Assembly: GCA_964017065.1 (NCBI GenBank)
Contig: OZ024784.1
Span: 10,397,152 to 10,461,151 of the forward strand
DNA: 64,000 nucleotides
DNA from: Haliclona indistincta
Lineage: Eukaryota > Porifera > Demospongiae > Haplosclerida > Chalinidae
Direction: 5' to 3'
The notes beneath the pieces are model-generated. The model saw nothing but the letters and a program-made list of their open reading frames with translations. It did no database searches and was not told the DNA's origin. Made by a program: the position numbers and the translations under genes. Of this stretch, positions 49,701 through 60,371 are shown piece after piece (within the stretch, counting starts at the first letter, position 1; each line of letters begins with the position of its first letter).

Positions 49701-52700
49701 TGGCACAGTTTTGTGCCAAAATTGATATGGTTGATAATTATTGTTAATAATATTGGATGATTGATATTAATATTGTTCAAAAAATCTCCCAAAAACGGGT
49801 AAATAAATTATCCAATTAGAGAGGTTTAGATATTAGTTATATACCGACTGATCGGTATATAACTACTTTAAACCATAGTGCGCTGCTTGCCTGACGTCTA
49901 GCTGGCTACTTTGCGTCGCAGGAAGACCGCAGAGCAGCCAGAGCACTGTTTCTTTGTGGATTATTGAACGCGGCGGCCATCTTGAAACACGTGCGGGCTG
50001 TACGCGATTTATAGCCCTCATTAACGCTCGTTACATCAAAGAGAATTATTCATACTATGCTTTAATTTTAGTCATGGGCAGTTTGTGTATAGCTATCTAA
50101 TGTCTGGTGTCTTGTTCGTATGCCAAAAACGGCAGTATAACGCCTCAATCGTCAGTGAAAGGCTGAAATACACATATAAAATGTATAGCTATACAGCGCA
50201 TTTACAACAGTACACTGCAACTTATCAGACTCTCGTCATTTTTCACAGGTAAAACACCACTTGCAAATTCCTAATGGGAAGCTAAAGTATGCTGTTACCA
50301 AGAAACGGGTAACTATTATGACTGGTAAGAGATCAAAGACTAGACTACATCTGTACGATATGATGCTGTAGAGTTGCTATGAATGGAACACTATTACACT
50401 AAATCGCTACAAGTACCAGTAATGTGTTCGTAGTATTTTGATAAAAGACAAAAATAACTAGAGTTCAATGGAACACATACCCGTGCGCTGACTCATGCAT
50501 TTATTCGTTTAGTATACTCATTACTCAATAGTGTTTGAAGAAGTCAGATTTGTAGACTTAATTGTTCATGCACGTTTTTTATTATCCTATTCTGATCATG
50601 ATGCAACATTTGTCTCTATACAATCTTCATAATTAAACTCGTGAGTATATTGTCAATTGTGTACAGTAACAATTTGTAAGTTTTCAGTCACAACTTCCTA
50701 CACATAATCACTGCCTGAACCTCAACCTTCGAAAATATGTAAGTCGATATCAACAACTAATGAACACATACCCATGCGCTGAGCTAAGATCTACATAGTT
50801 AGTACACGACTACTCCAGCATTACTGCAACATACTGTACATACAGCTAGTCCATACTCCATAGACAGCTCCAGATAAATTGAGACTGAGTGAGGACGTCG
50901 ATATTGGGATTGGGTGACACACCCACAATACCGTAAAGTGCTCTTACAAGGACACGTAGCTTTAGAAAGCCATGGATTAGGCGCTCGAGCAAGGCTTGCC
51001 AGCACAGAAAACGTCTTCATAGGACTATAAATTCAGCGGAGAAGCTGCAGTGAGTGTTTTCGTGGAGATTTTCGAGCGGTAAGACGCAAACAAGCGTGTT
51101 TTTTGACGACACACACACATATATACACAGACGGACACAAACGCATAACCCTCGCGCATACTGCGCACGGGTAAATATATTTTAAGGTGATTTTCTTAAT
51201 TACCAGTTGGTCTTATAAAAAGTGACACCATAAACCTAACATTTCATGCACGTAAAGTAGACCAATGAGAGTAAGGTACACGTTACATACATTCCAACTA
51301 GTGGTAGCATCAATACATGAGGATCAGAGTGCAAGAGAGGTACTACTCTCCTTGTGCTCTCCATAGTCAGATACCTACAGAATAGATACTGTACATTATA
51401 CATTCTCTAAATGCACAATGGTTGTATGTCCAACTGCCATAAAAGCAAGCATGCATTTAACTTGCTAAAATAATGTTTGAACCGCAATGTCTACTGACAG
51501 GTGACTGCTAAAGCCCAACATGTGTATTGCTTAAATACAAGTTGGATATAATTATGGTAGGTTGCTAACCCACTCTTAGATCGTCCTTGAAGGGTAGACA
51601 ATGGTTGTGATCCAGTGAGATTACGGGTTAATGCAGTGGAAGCCAATGAAAGAGGTTGAATGGGAGTGGCTAATATATTGTTTCCAGGCAGTATACAACC
51701 ACCTACATGGCATAGGTACGTACAGCAGTAATACACTGTACAGCTTACACTGTAGTGTAGCACTGCAATGAGGAGTATATGTTATGATCACTCTACATAA
51801 GAGAAGAGAAGAGTAGTCAGGAAAAGATTGATGATTGTGAATATCATTAGAGAGAGTAGAAAATGAGTCCAATAACTGAGCAGTGTTGTGAGTAAGGTAT
51901 CCACCTGTACTGCCGCCATCATTAGTCACTACCTACATAAAAGACATTGTTGATTCATCAGGGGCACATAAGGCTTAAGTGCATTCTCCTTATGTGCTCC
52001 TGACATAATCTGACACACAATGCGGTTTTAGCTGTTGATCAACATGCTCTTTGTGTCAGCAAAGGATGCTTACAAGCGTGATGACTAAAGCATGTGGCAG
52101 CTTAAAAATAATGTATAGAGTAAAAACACTTTATGAACTGACACTGACCTCACATGACAAGGGTAGGTCACCAGGAATATAAGCTGTTGGCCTTAGTATG
52201 CGTTTATTTGTTATATCCTCAAACTTTCCTCTATCAAACCTATTTACTTCAAGCAATACTCGATGCCCTGTGCATTAACAACAAACTAGACATGTACAGT
52301 ACTCATCAATACCTTGTGATACTGTAGATGAAGCAATTAACCAGGAATGTTTGGGAGCATCTCCACTAGTCTGTGAGGCATGGCGTACTGCTAATTGAAT
52401 AGCATTACTGCTGACTTTGAGTTGTGGCCAACTGCACAAAGAACAAGTACAACAGTGCACAAAGAACAAGTACAACAGTGTACAAATGCACTACTTATCA
52501 GCACTGGTTGCCATTTGATCGAATTGCTGTTGTCGATCGTGTCATGTGACATAAGCAACAGCTCGCTAAACAGCAAGAAAACTGGTCTAGTCATGTACTA
52601 ACGCTATTCTGGTGTGTTTCACATCTTTTCTTTGCCCGAGTGCAGACCAGGTGCAACTAGTCTCACACCATGTGTTCGAGACCACGCCCAAGTTCAAGTT

Positions 52701-53272
52701 ACTTTAATGCACCTCCGTATGTGCATTGGGGCGAATGTGCATCGATGTGCGTAGATTCACTTTTGTAAAATTGATGTGTAATAATGCGGACGGGATTAAA
52801 CTGGTTTCGAATCCACATTGAACCGCATTAGAGCCCTAGTGCGGACAAGCTTTTACACATTATGAAAGCAGTTATATTGTCTAGTAACCGGCAACAAAAG
52901 CATAACCATAAGTAAGCAAGCAATGTTTCACCTGGGCTAGCTAAGAATTAATGCTCGCATCATCTTGATATTTTATGCAAGAATAGTAGTAAGAGTTGAT
53001 CTCGTGTAGAGTTGACCTCACGTGCGACCCCACCACAAGGCATGCATGCAGTGACCTTCCAGGACACGAGGCTAAGTTTGAGTGAAATTTAGGTAGTTAT
53101 GCTATAAGCTAATTCCATTACCCTGGTTGAGTGAGATGGAGAGTTGTAGTCTCCCCTACTGGTGTACCATCCCTGTAGACATAATAGTATTATTAACACA
53201 CCAAAGAAGTTTACTATCTCACCACAGTGAACTCCTTGAAGTTGGAAATGAGATTTGCATCCTGCATGCCAT
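46738..53272 (-). CDS. STIL: STIL centriolar assembly protein (SCL-interrupting locus)
   Basis: STIL works with PLK4 and SAS-6 at the start of centriole duplication. Exons on the minus strand: 53272-53223, 53172-53122, 52431-52313, 52267-52149, 51932-51749, 51702-51570, 51374-51291, 49644-49446, 49205-49041, 48936-48358, 48268 to about 48205 (end uncertain), 47950-47850 and 46978-46738. The N-terminal domain aligns well with the family: ISFPTSRSSLWDGTPVGETT, then LKVSSNAIQLAVRHAS, TALTRNL, GYLTMESTRRVVPLL and GKFILLLS. IPLPSPRPAS is the short proline-rich CPAP/CENPJ-binding region. Exon 48936-48358 has a coiled-coil-like Gln-rich stretch (QLEDHVVEESE to QLAQLQEQV). DVDVAIEGTLADITVLNSS resembles the STAN region. 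The C-terminus LDIGRLKQLPKLL matches the conserved STIL end. Only the 48268 exon boundary is unresolved. Confidence 0.88.
47135..47734. mobile_element. 0.6 kb MITE with about 75-bp inverted repeats, TAGCC/GGCTA family
   Basis: The left arm starts TAGCCTCATCCCCTGGGC and includes TTTTTCGCAATTCAGAAA and GGCAAAAAATTAGGCCTG. The right arm is the complement, ending GGGGACGAGGCTA. The termini match the short palindromes at 1740, 56725 and 58336, so it may be the parent form of that family. It lies in the last STIL intron. Confidence 0.85.
49645..51290 (-). other. 1.6 kb intron of STIL
   Basis: It contains small palindromes: CAACCATATCAA and its complement around 49685-49732, and TAGTTATATACC with its complement at 49834-49865. 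A single TTTACCCGTGCGCAGTATGC-type arm lies at 51133-51176, and an isolated TTAAGGTG end at 51182. A short direct repeat (ACACATACCC.TGCGCTGA) occurs near 50475 and 50764. No exon is recognised. Confidence 0.55.
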
Positions 53273-53457
53273 AAAAAGGCTTGCTAGCTAGCTCAGCTGA
53301 TCCATCAATGCATGCGCAGCTAGCTAGCTAATAGCTAGAACGTCGCGCGTTAAATTGAATTAAGCTTACCGTATCTACTCTTATTATACTTATACTGTAC
53401 AGTGCGAAATTTTGTTGGTGGTGCAATCAAGCAATCGAGACTAGACTACTACTAAGC
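53273..53457. promoter_or_regulatory. Putative bidirectional promoter of STIL and BZW
   Basis: 185 bp separate the outward-facing start codons. The region contains repeated AGCTAGCTAGC runs near 53285 and 53322. No TATA box is evident in a consistent place. Confidence 0.55.
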
Positions 53458-56400
53458 ATGGCCACTCTGCAAGTGAGTTATAACGTAGATTAGCTTATTG
53501 ATTCAATAATGAAAACCATAAACCTGCTGTAATGCCTCCTCTTGACCTGAAATCCACTCTGGGCGAGTCCGTATCTCACACTATCTATCTAGTTTTTCTA
53601 GTTTTCACCATGAGCAATATGGACAGCATGCATGGCAATAAAGCAGCTAGTTAGACTTGTACTGAATTATTTCATATTCTTCACTACGTATAGGGTCAGC
53701 GGTTTAAGACACGTAAGCGTGATGAAAAAGTCAAATATGATCCCACCGCCTTCTGTGATACTGTTATCAGCAACATCAATGAGAAGGAAGGGAATCTTGA
53801 AGAAATTTCACGATATCTTGAAAAGGCTAGCAGCTCATTGGACTACAGGTTAAATAATGTTATGTTTAGTAATATGTGTTATTGTTATGGGTTTAGGCGA
53901 TATGCTGAGCCTCTGCTGGATATTCTGATAGCTGGTGGTATGTTGGCACCAGGAGGAAAAGTTAAATCTTCACCTGTAGCATCAACATGTGTGTTGAGTG
54001 CTGAATCAACTGAAGACGCAATGCGCAATCACATACAGGTTTGTAATGATATCGTGCTGCTCAGTACTCACATGTGACTTGCTTTATTTCTCTCACAGGT
54101 CTTTCATAACTTGATGCGTCGTTACAAGTATCTACAAAAGAGCTTCAATGAGGAGATGGTCAAGGTCCTGACTTACCTCAAAACCTTTGGAGACATACCA
54201 CAGGCCCAGGATTGTCTCGCCATCTTTACAGCATTGGGTATTGTTGATAATCTCATTTCACCTGGAGTTTTAATAAAGCTGTTTCAAGAACATCTTGTAA
54301 AAGACGAGCTTAGTCTAACATTTGTCACAACAGTCTTTACTATCTGGGTAAAAGAGAGAGGTATGCCTGCTGTTGCAACTGGACTAAGGAAATCCAAGCT
54401 CGAAAACAGGCTCCTGGTAAGTATTAGCAAAATGTGCATGTAAATTAGCCTGTGTTTCGATTGCTAATTATCACTGAGTTTGTGATTGAAAATTTCACAC
54501 AATTTATTAGATCTGCCTATTTTTATAGCAGTCCTCAATGATTATATTTCATTCCACAGAGCTTTCTCCCTCCTACTCGACGAACAAAAGAGCATTTTGA
54601 TGAGCACTTTAAGCAAGCTGGTTTGGATGATTTGGTTGCATTCTACCAGGCCCAGCAAGTGGTCAACATGAGAAGAACTCTCAAGACTGATCTTGGTAAG
54701 ACTGATGAAGGGCGAATTAGCCCCAAATAAGTTTTAGCTCATCAAGACATGCACACAAAATTGCTATGAAATTATATGAAACAACTTTGGGTGCTCAAAA
54801 ATGCCAAACAATATTGTATACTCACCTGATGACAGTCCAATCAGATCCCAAATTTTGTTGGAACTATGGTCCTATACCACCAACAACGGCTTAGGCAGTA
54901 GAACAGTCTCTAACAAAAGTCGGTATGAAAAGCAACTGTATGTCTTTCTTTTTCATTAGATGAAATGATTGCAGCAGATGGAACACATGCTGAAATCATT
55001 GATCTGTGTCAAGGTTATATTGATAACTCTGGACTGACTGACGTTGATGTGACAGTTATGGTAAGAGTTAGTTTGTGGAGTTATGGTAAGAGTTAATTGA
55101 TTTGATATTATAGAACACTGCACTTGATTGGGTGGCCGATGTGTACTGCCTCAGCATCATTTTATGTTTGTAGTGTCTAGACATTGCTCCATGTATTACT
55201 CAGATATATGGGAAACAGCCTTAAAACAGACTGAATAGTGCATATTGAATAGTGCATTTTTACACAGTCACAGAACAGATCGTTGTCATCGTTGTCAATG
55301 CGCATCATAGGCTATGTACCATGTGTTTAGGGCTTACAAAGTGCTATTGTTCCACCACTACAATTCCTGACTAAGAGGCGGGTTTATGTCTGTAGCAGAT
55401 AGAGTATACTTCTTGGCAACATACTAGCCAGTCCAATGCATGCAGTCAACTAATGGGTTTGTATTAGTACAAAAATCAATTCATAGAACCTTTCAATATG
55501 TGGTAGCCCACTTCTAGCTGCCATTCTTCTGTGGTGTAGTGTATCTCCAGGAACACGCACTTGAAACAGCCAAAAGAATTGAAAACTCGTGTGCTACTAA
55601 GTACCAATCACTGCTACGTGCTATAATTACCACCTTGACGCAGGAGCGCATAATGAGAATGAGCTTGCTAAGAAGGCAAGGAGCGTGACACTCCCGCGCA
55701 TTTGATTGAAAATTGTAAGTCCATACACGATGGACGTGTTTTTAAAGATAGATTAGCGATGGCTAACGATACGTGTACATTAATTTCGTATTGGCTAGAA
55801 TCAGAGGCTCCTGGAGGTAAACAACAGCTCAAAGAAGCTTTTTGCGCCTACATGCACCTATATACGTGCATGTACAACAGCTATAGAGAGCCAGCGTGAT
55901 GGCCCATGACCCCAGATTCTGCTCGTTTCTCACTTTAGCAGTGTCTACTCGAGCTAACAGACAAGGATGATCGTCTTGAGATAGTAGAAAGCTACTTCTT
56001 ACCTTCTGGAAGTCCAGTTCCAGCCAGTACTAAACTGACGTACGTGTTCCATCAGTTTATCTTAGAACACGTCCATTATGTGTGGTCTTGCAATTTTTTA
56101 TCAAATGCGTGGGAGTGTCACGCTCCTGCCTTCTTAGCATGCTCACTCTCATTATGCGCTCCTGCCTTGACGTGATATGGAGGAATTATTAGATTACTAA
56201 TTTAACAGACAATGGGGTGAAGTGTAATTCACCATGACATCAGTAGCTTGATTGTTTGTTTTTTTAGTTGTGGAAGTGCATGATGGGCTCAGTAGAGTGG
56301 AACAAGAAAGAGGACTTGCTGGCTGACCAATCTTTTAGACATCTCAAGGTATTATAAGGATTGGTCAACATCACTTAGCTGCGGTCTAATAGTATAATAT

Positions 56401-57865
56401 CCATCTGCTTATGTCTACCAACTGTGTTTTTCTTTTTCGCACAGGCACACTGCTCTCTGTTTCTGCCCTTCTGTGAAAGAGGTACTCCACAGCTGACTCT
56501 GCTCATTAAGATGCAGGAGTACTGCTATGATCATATGAACTTCATGAAAGTCTTCCACAAAATAGTACTACTTCTCTATCAAGGTATGCTGCACTCGATT
56601 CATTCATTCTGGCCACGTCATTTTAAGTACAAGTGCACATACACATAGCCAGTCTAACCCCACATACATAAGTAGCTTGGCTGATTCACAAAGACCTTGT
56701 TGAGTGCAAACACGTGCATGATCCTAGCCTCATCCCCAGGCTCTCCAGGGGGCGTGGCTCAATTGCAGAGTTCCACTACCTACCTATTGAACCATAAGAG
56801 CCTGGGAATGAGGCTAACGTGCAGCGTGCCTAACCTAACTCATATGGATAAGAGTCAGCTCCTGACATCAAGACACTACATTCAATAAGCGAGGCAGATA
56901 CCTTACACTAATTTACCTGCATGATAAAGAGTTCAGAAAAGAACATTCACAATCTTGAATAGAAGTAAACAGTTACCAGCTTGCTAGCTAGTTTGGAACT
57001 AATCCAATATCACACCTACTTGGCATCAGCTGCCATTATGTACGCTTTCGTGTTTCTTCAGATGATGTGTTGACAGAACAGGCTATTCTAAAGTGGTACA
57101 ATGATGCTCATGTCACAAAAGGCAAGAGTGTATTTCTGCCACAGATGAAGAGGATGGTTGACTGGTTGATGACAGCAGAAGAAGAATCAGAGAATGGTTA
57201 GACATTATCCTTTCTCGTACTCACAATTTCATGTCACGGACTCAACTTATAAACTAGGCACAGTACTATCATCAGTTATTATTGGCTATAACTGGGTGGT
57301 CAGAGGTTCCTTGAAGATAAACAGAATCTTTTTATACCTGCAATAAGATGCTTGCAGACGTTGCACAACACCTTGTGTTCTGTAGGGTAGAAAGTTAATG
57401 CTTGCTTCCTAAAAGCCTCTGACTATAATACGAAGCTGATGATGACAGCACATTATGTACCACCATAGATAAGCCATTGATAATCTAATACTTGAGGGAT
57501 AATCGGATTGCTACTCACATTGATTTGTAATCTGACAGCCCGACTCAGTTGACAACTTTTAGTGTACTCAATTGTCTAGCCAATGTATTGGCACAAAAGT
57601 AACTCCAAAGTCAATAAAGTGTTCACCTAGGTAGTCTGGTTGCCACTTATGCTAGACCTTCACTCCTCCGTTGCCGTCACATTTAGCAAGCATTCGGTGA
57701 TACTAATGTGCCAAAAAAACACATTTGCCATTGTTCATTATCAATATTTAATGTATGCATCTTGGTACAGTAGGATTCATACAACACTTTTATAATTATT
57801 CTTTTCCTTCTTCATGCTCAACAGAGGAACCCACTCCCTCATCTCAAGCAGCTAGTGGAGATTAA
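53458..57865 (+). CDS. BZW: Basic leucine zipper and W2 domain protein (BZW1/BZW2, eIF5-mimic protein)
   Basis: eIF5-mimic proteins bind eIF2 and eIF3 and tune start-codon choice. Ten exons: 53458-53472, 53694-53848, 53897-54038, 54099-54416, 54560-54695, 54960-55060, 56268-56348, 56445-56583, 57062-57196 and 57825-57865. Phases agree and give about 420 residues (family about 419). The N-terminal [18 protein letters not shown] is conserved. The middle has an armadillo-like helical region ([19 protein letters not shown]). The C-terminal W2 domain has [36 protein letters not shown] and [20 protein letters not shown]. It ends with an acidic tail. It cannot be assigned to BZW1 or BZW2 specifically; one ancestral copy is expected outside vertebrates. 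Confidence 0.95.
55395..55485 (+). repeat. Second copy of the [10 protein letters not shown] repeat
   Basis: It matches the complement of 36060-36180 with substitutions (GATAGAGTATACTTCTTGGC, AATGGGTTTGTATTAGTAC). Downstream, an open stretch ([19 protein letters not shown]) may belong to the same decayed element. It lies in a BZW intron just left of the inverted-repeat element. Confidence 0.6.
55635..56170. mobile_element. Inverted-repeat element of about 0.53 kb with long (about 105-bp) arms
   Basis: The left arm (55641-55745) reads CAGGAGCGCATAATGAGAAT and onward through GTGACACTCCCGCGCATTTG. The right arm (about 56060-56164) is its complement with a few mismatches. A 65-codon ORF (55702-55899) starts in the left arm and has no known domain. 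A related single arm lies in the FTCD intron near 21675-21745. It sits in a BZW intron. Confidence 0.8.
56725..56816. repeat. Short inverted repeat, TAGCC/GGCTA family, copy in BZW
   Basis: TAGCCTCATCCCCAGGCTCT at the left pairs with AGAGCCTGGGAATGAGGCTA at the right around about 50 bases. It lies in the BZW intron before exon 9. Confidence 0.85.
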
Positions 57866-57982
57866 ACTGTCAACAATACAATATTATGTGTATTGACTGT
57901 TTTCTCATTTTTTTTCTGTCTAATAATGATATTATCATAGAATGACATGGCACGGTTTAACTACTATAGGTCATGTTTCAAT
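57866..57982. terminator. Shared 3' region of BZW and the ENDOU-like gene
   Basis: 117 bp lie between two convergent stop codons and must hold both polyadenylation regions or force overlapping transcripts. No canonical AATAAA is obvious, though AT-rich variants are present. Confidence 0.4.
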
Positions 57983-59147
57983 CTATATATCTGCATCTTT
58001 AAGATAGGCTGTACCAAGATTCAGTCCATGCTTGTAGCATGTAATCAAGACACTCATGTCACAAAATGACAAGTAGACTTTTTCTCCAGGACAGCAAAGA
58101 AAGACCAGTGTATATAGAGCCATTTCAAACTCAGGACTTGTGCCTATAAATGTACTTCCCATTGGTTTCACCTGTGTGAATTATCAACCACTATCAGCTT
58201 GTCAGTAGTCAAATACTTACTTCCCTGTTCCACTTGAATTTAATAGTAATCAAATGACTCTTGGATCCTTCTTCAGGCTGTATGTGAAGGATGTGATTGA
58301 TAAAACCTTCCTGCTTAGAATGTATCCTTAATAGTTAGCCTCGTCCCCAGGCTCTTGATAAAGAGCCTGGGGACGAGGCTACCTTGGTAGTCAACATTTC
58401 TTGCCAGTAAAATTGAATCCAGTTGTGACAGCCAATCACACCCTTAGGTCCTCGTGTTTCACCAACAAACACATGTTCAAATGCAGTGCCCGAGATCCAC
58501 GTGTCCTGGAAATTAAGAACCATAAAATATTAAATCAAAAGCAACTCTACCTTCGGTACAACTTGAACCAAATATTGTACAATTGTTCTTTAAATTGTCT
58601 CAAGTCTGGAGAACTCAATCCTTTTGAAACCAGGTAACCATGGAGATGTTTCATCACCTGAATTATAAACAGAAGTGGTCAATCTACTCTAGCAGAAAGA
58701 TGTCTATATACATGTACTTTAATTTCATGCAACTAATACTGTAGATCGAAAATTTTCATCACCCGTCCTAACAACGAAAACTAAATGCATGAAATATAAC
58801 ATAATGTACACTTATATAGTATACACTCAGCTAGCTAACAATTGGAAATTACCCGATCTATGGTGGTTAAGTTACAAATTGCACATTTGTCTCAGTGATG
58901 CTGTTAATAAAGTCCCTGTTTTCTTTGATCTCCTCTTCAGTAACAACCTCACTTGTACCTGTACTTGATTCATAATTGTCCAATAGACTGATGAATTTGG
59001 CATATGTAGGACGATCAAGCACTTCACGAGTCACGTATGAAAAGAGAGGGTATTTGGCTTTGTCAGCAGTCCAATATGATTTCGTACCTAATGATACAAT
59101 CCCATAATGATTGACACACTTTGCTTAACTCAATGTCATGATCAAAT
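57983..59147 (-). CDS. ENDOU: Poly(U)-specific endoribonuclease-like (ENDOU/XendoU domain), possibly disrupted
   Basis: XendoU enzymes cut RNA at uridines using two His and a Lys. Recognised minus-strand pieces: 59147-59099 ([16 protein letters not shown], the usual N-terminal block), 59087-58876 ([20 protein letters not shown] and onward), 58657-58551 ([25 protein letters not shown]), 58505-58383 (FEHVFVGE with the first catalytic His; [11 protein letters not shown] with the second), 58310-58221, and 58171-57983 ([16 protein letters not shown]). The catalytic residues are present. Two joins do not fit: between SLWD and the next block about 20 residues are missing and the frame changes, and the 58551/58505 junction is out of phase. 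Either small exons are missed or this is a damaged copy. No upstream start or signal peptide was found. Confidence 0.75.
58336..58381. repeat. 46-bp palindrome making up most of an ENDOU intron
   Basis: TAGCCTCGTCCCCAGGCTCT, a 6-base loop, then the exact complement. The enclosing intron (58382-58311, minus strand) is only 72 bp. The palindrome begins at its second base, so the 5' splice site GT is shared with the repeat. Confidence 0.9.
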
Positions 59148-60371
59148 CTATCAATCAATAAAAGTACCCTTTATTGCATATACACAAATAATAACTATCA
59201 GACTGTACAAAGTAACGTGACATGCACATTAGATTCGCTTGAAGGAATTCAGCTAGTAGCTAGACAATGTGTCTCGTCAATGGATGTCTGGCCTTGTATA
59301 ATGCAATGCAAGTACCCAGAACGTAAGAGTTTACTATGTGTAACAAAATAAACATGTGCCACATGAAGATTATATGTGTGAGCTACATGTAGGAGATCAA
59401 TACATAAATTAGATTGGCTTCCATATAATGAGAAAATTGTTAGTAATGCTTGCATAATACACTGCAGCATGCAAGTCACCTAGAACATCACAGTTGAGTG
59501 CCAGAGGAGGCTGGAAAGCATTAACGTGACTTGTGGTTTGTCAATGGCGCTCCAATACAAAGTATATGGGAAATTATAGTTGCTACATTTTGCATTCTTC
59601 TCAGAACGAAATTTAACGAATTTAGTATCAATCAATAGCTCTTGAAAAGAAGATGACGATTATGCGATCTGCCCGATCTAACCCATAGGTCGCTGAGCTG
59701 CTACGGCCCGAGGAAGTGGTGACGATCTTCCAATGCAACACTGATACTCAAGCAAACAATCAAAGGCTGTTAACTGACTGGTGGACCTGCTACATTGACC
59801 CAAATTGCAAGCGAATCGATATCATAGCAAAAATACGAAAGTTAACCTACTTGTCGATCTTGCCGCGCTATGCAGAATTAAACGAAATTGGTATCAACTG
59901 AAAGTTCAAGCAACGTGTTTTATGAATATGCAACCTATCCAATCCAATTCATAGGCCTTTTCGGAAGGTTGGCTCCTCAGCATAGCATACACCTTCCAGA
60001 GCAGCCACACCTATCTCTAGCCTTCTATCATTCCCATGTATTTTTTACCCTCGTGTACCTTGCTTAGTGACCTGCCCATACATCTTCACCACGTTCAGGG
60101 CTGAGTAGAGCGAGATGTACAATTCGTTATAGGTAGTAGGGACTCGTTTGTAGCCGAGATAATTTGTACAAAATTTGATAACTGAAACAGTAGTGTGCAT
60201 ATTACTATTAATGCTACAAAACATATTCTTTGATAATGTACACACTGTCTCTTGATTATTGTACTAGCGTGGTGGGCTGCAGGAAAGATGAGAATAAGTG
60301 AAAGCAATATCGTTACGTTTATAATAGACATCTATTTGTACTCCAAGTCGCAATAGAAAAGATACAACTAT
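59148..60371. other. Region between ENDOU-like and EIF3E
   Basis: 1.2 kb, AT-rich. A 61-codon plus ORF at 59716-59901 (starting near EEVVTIFQCNTDTQ) shows no family I recognise. The missing 5' exon(s) of the ENDOU-like gene may be here, but none could be supported. Confidence 0.45.

Noticed and set aside
59716..59901. 61-codon ORF near the ENDOU-like gene
   Set aside because: No homology is recognised and it is on the opposite strand. Chance or transposon remnant.
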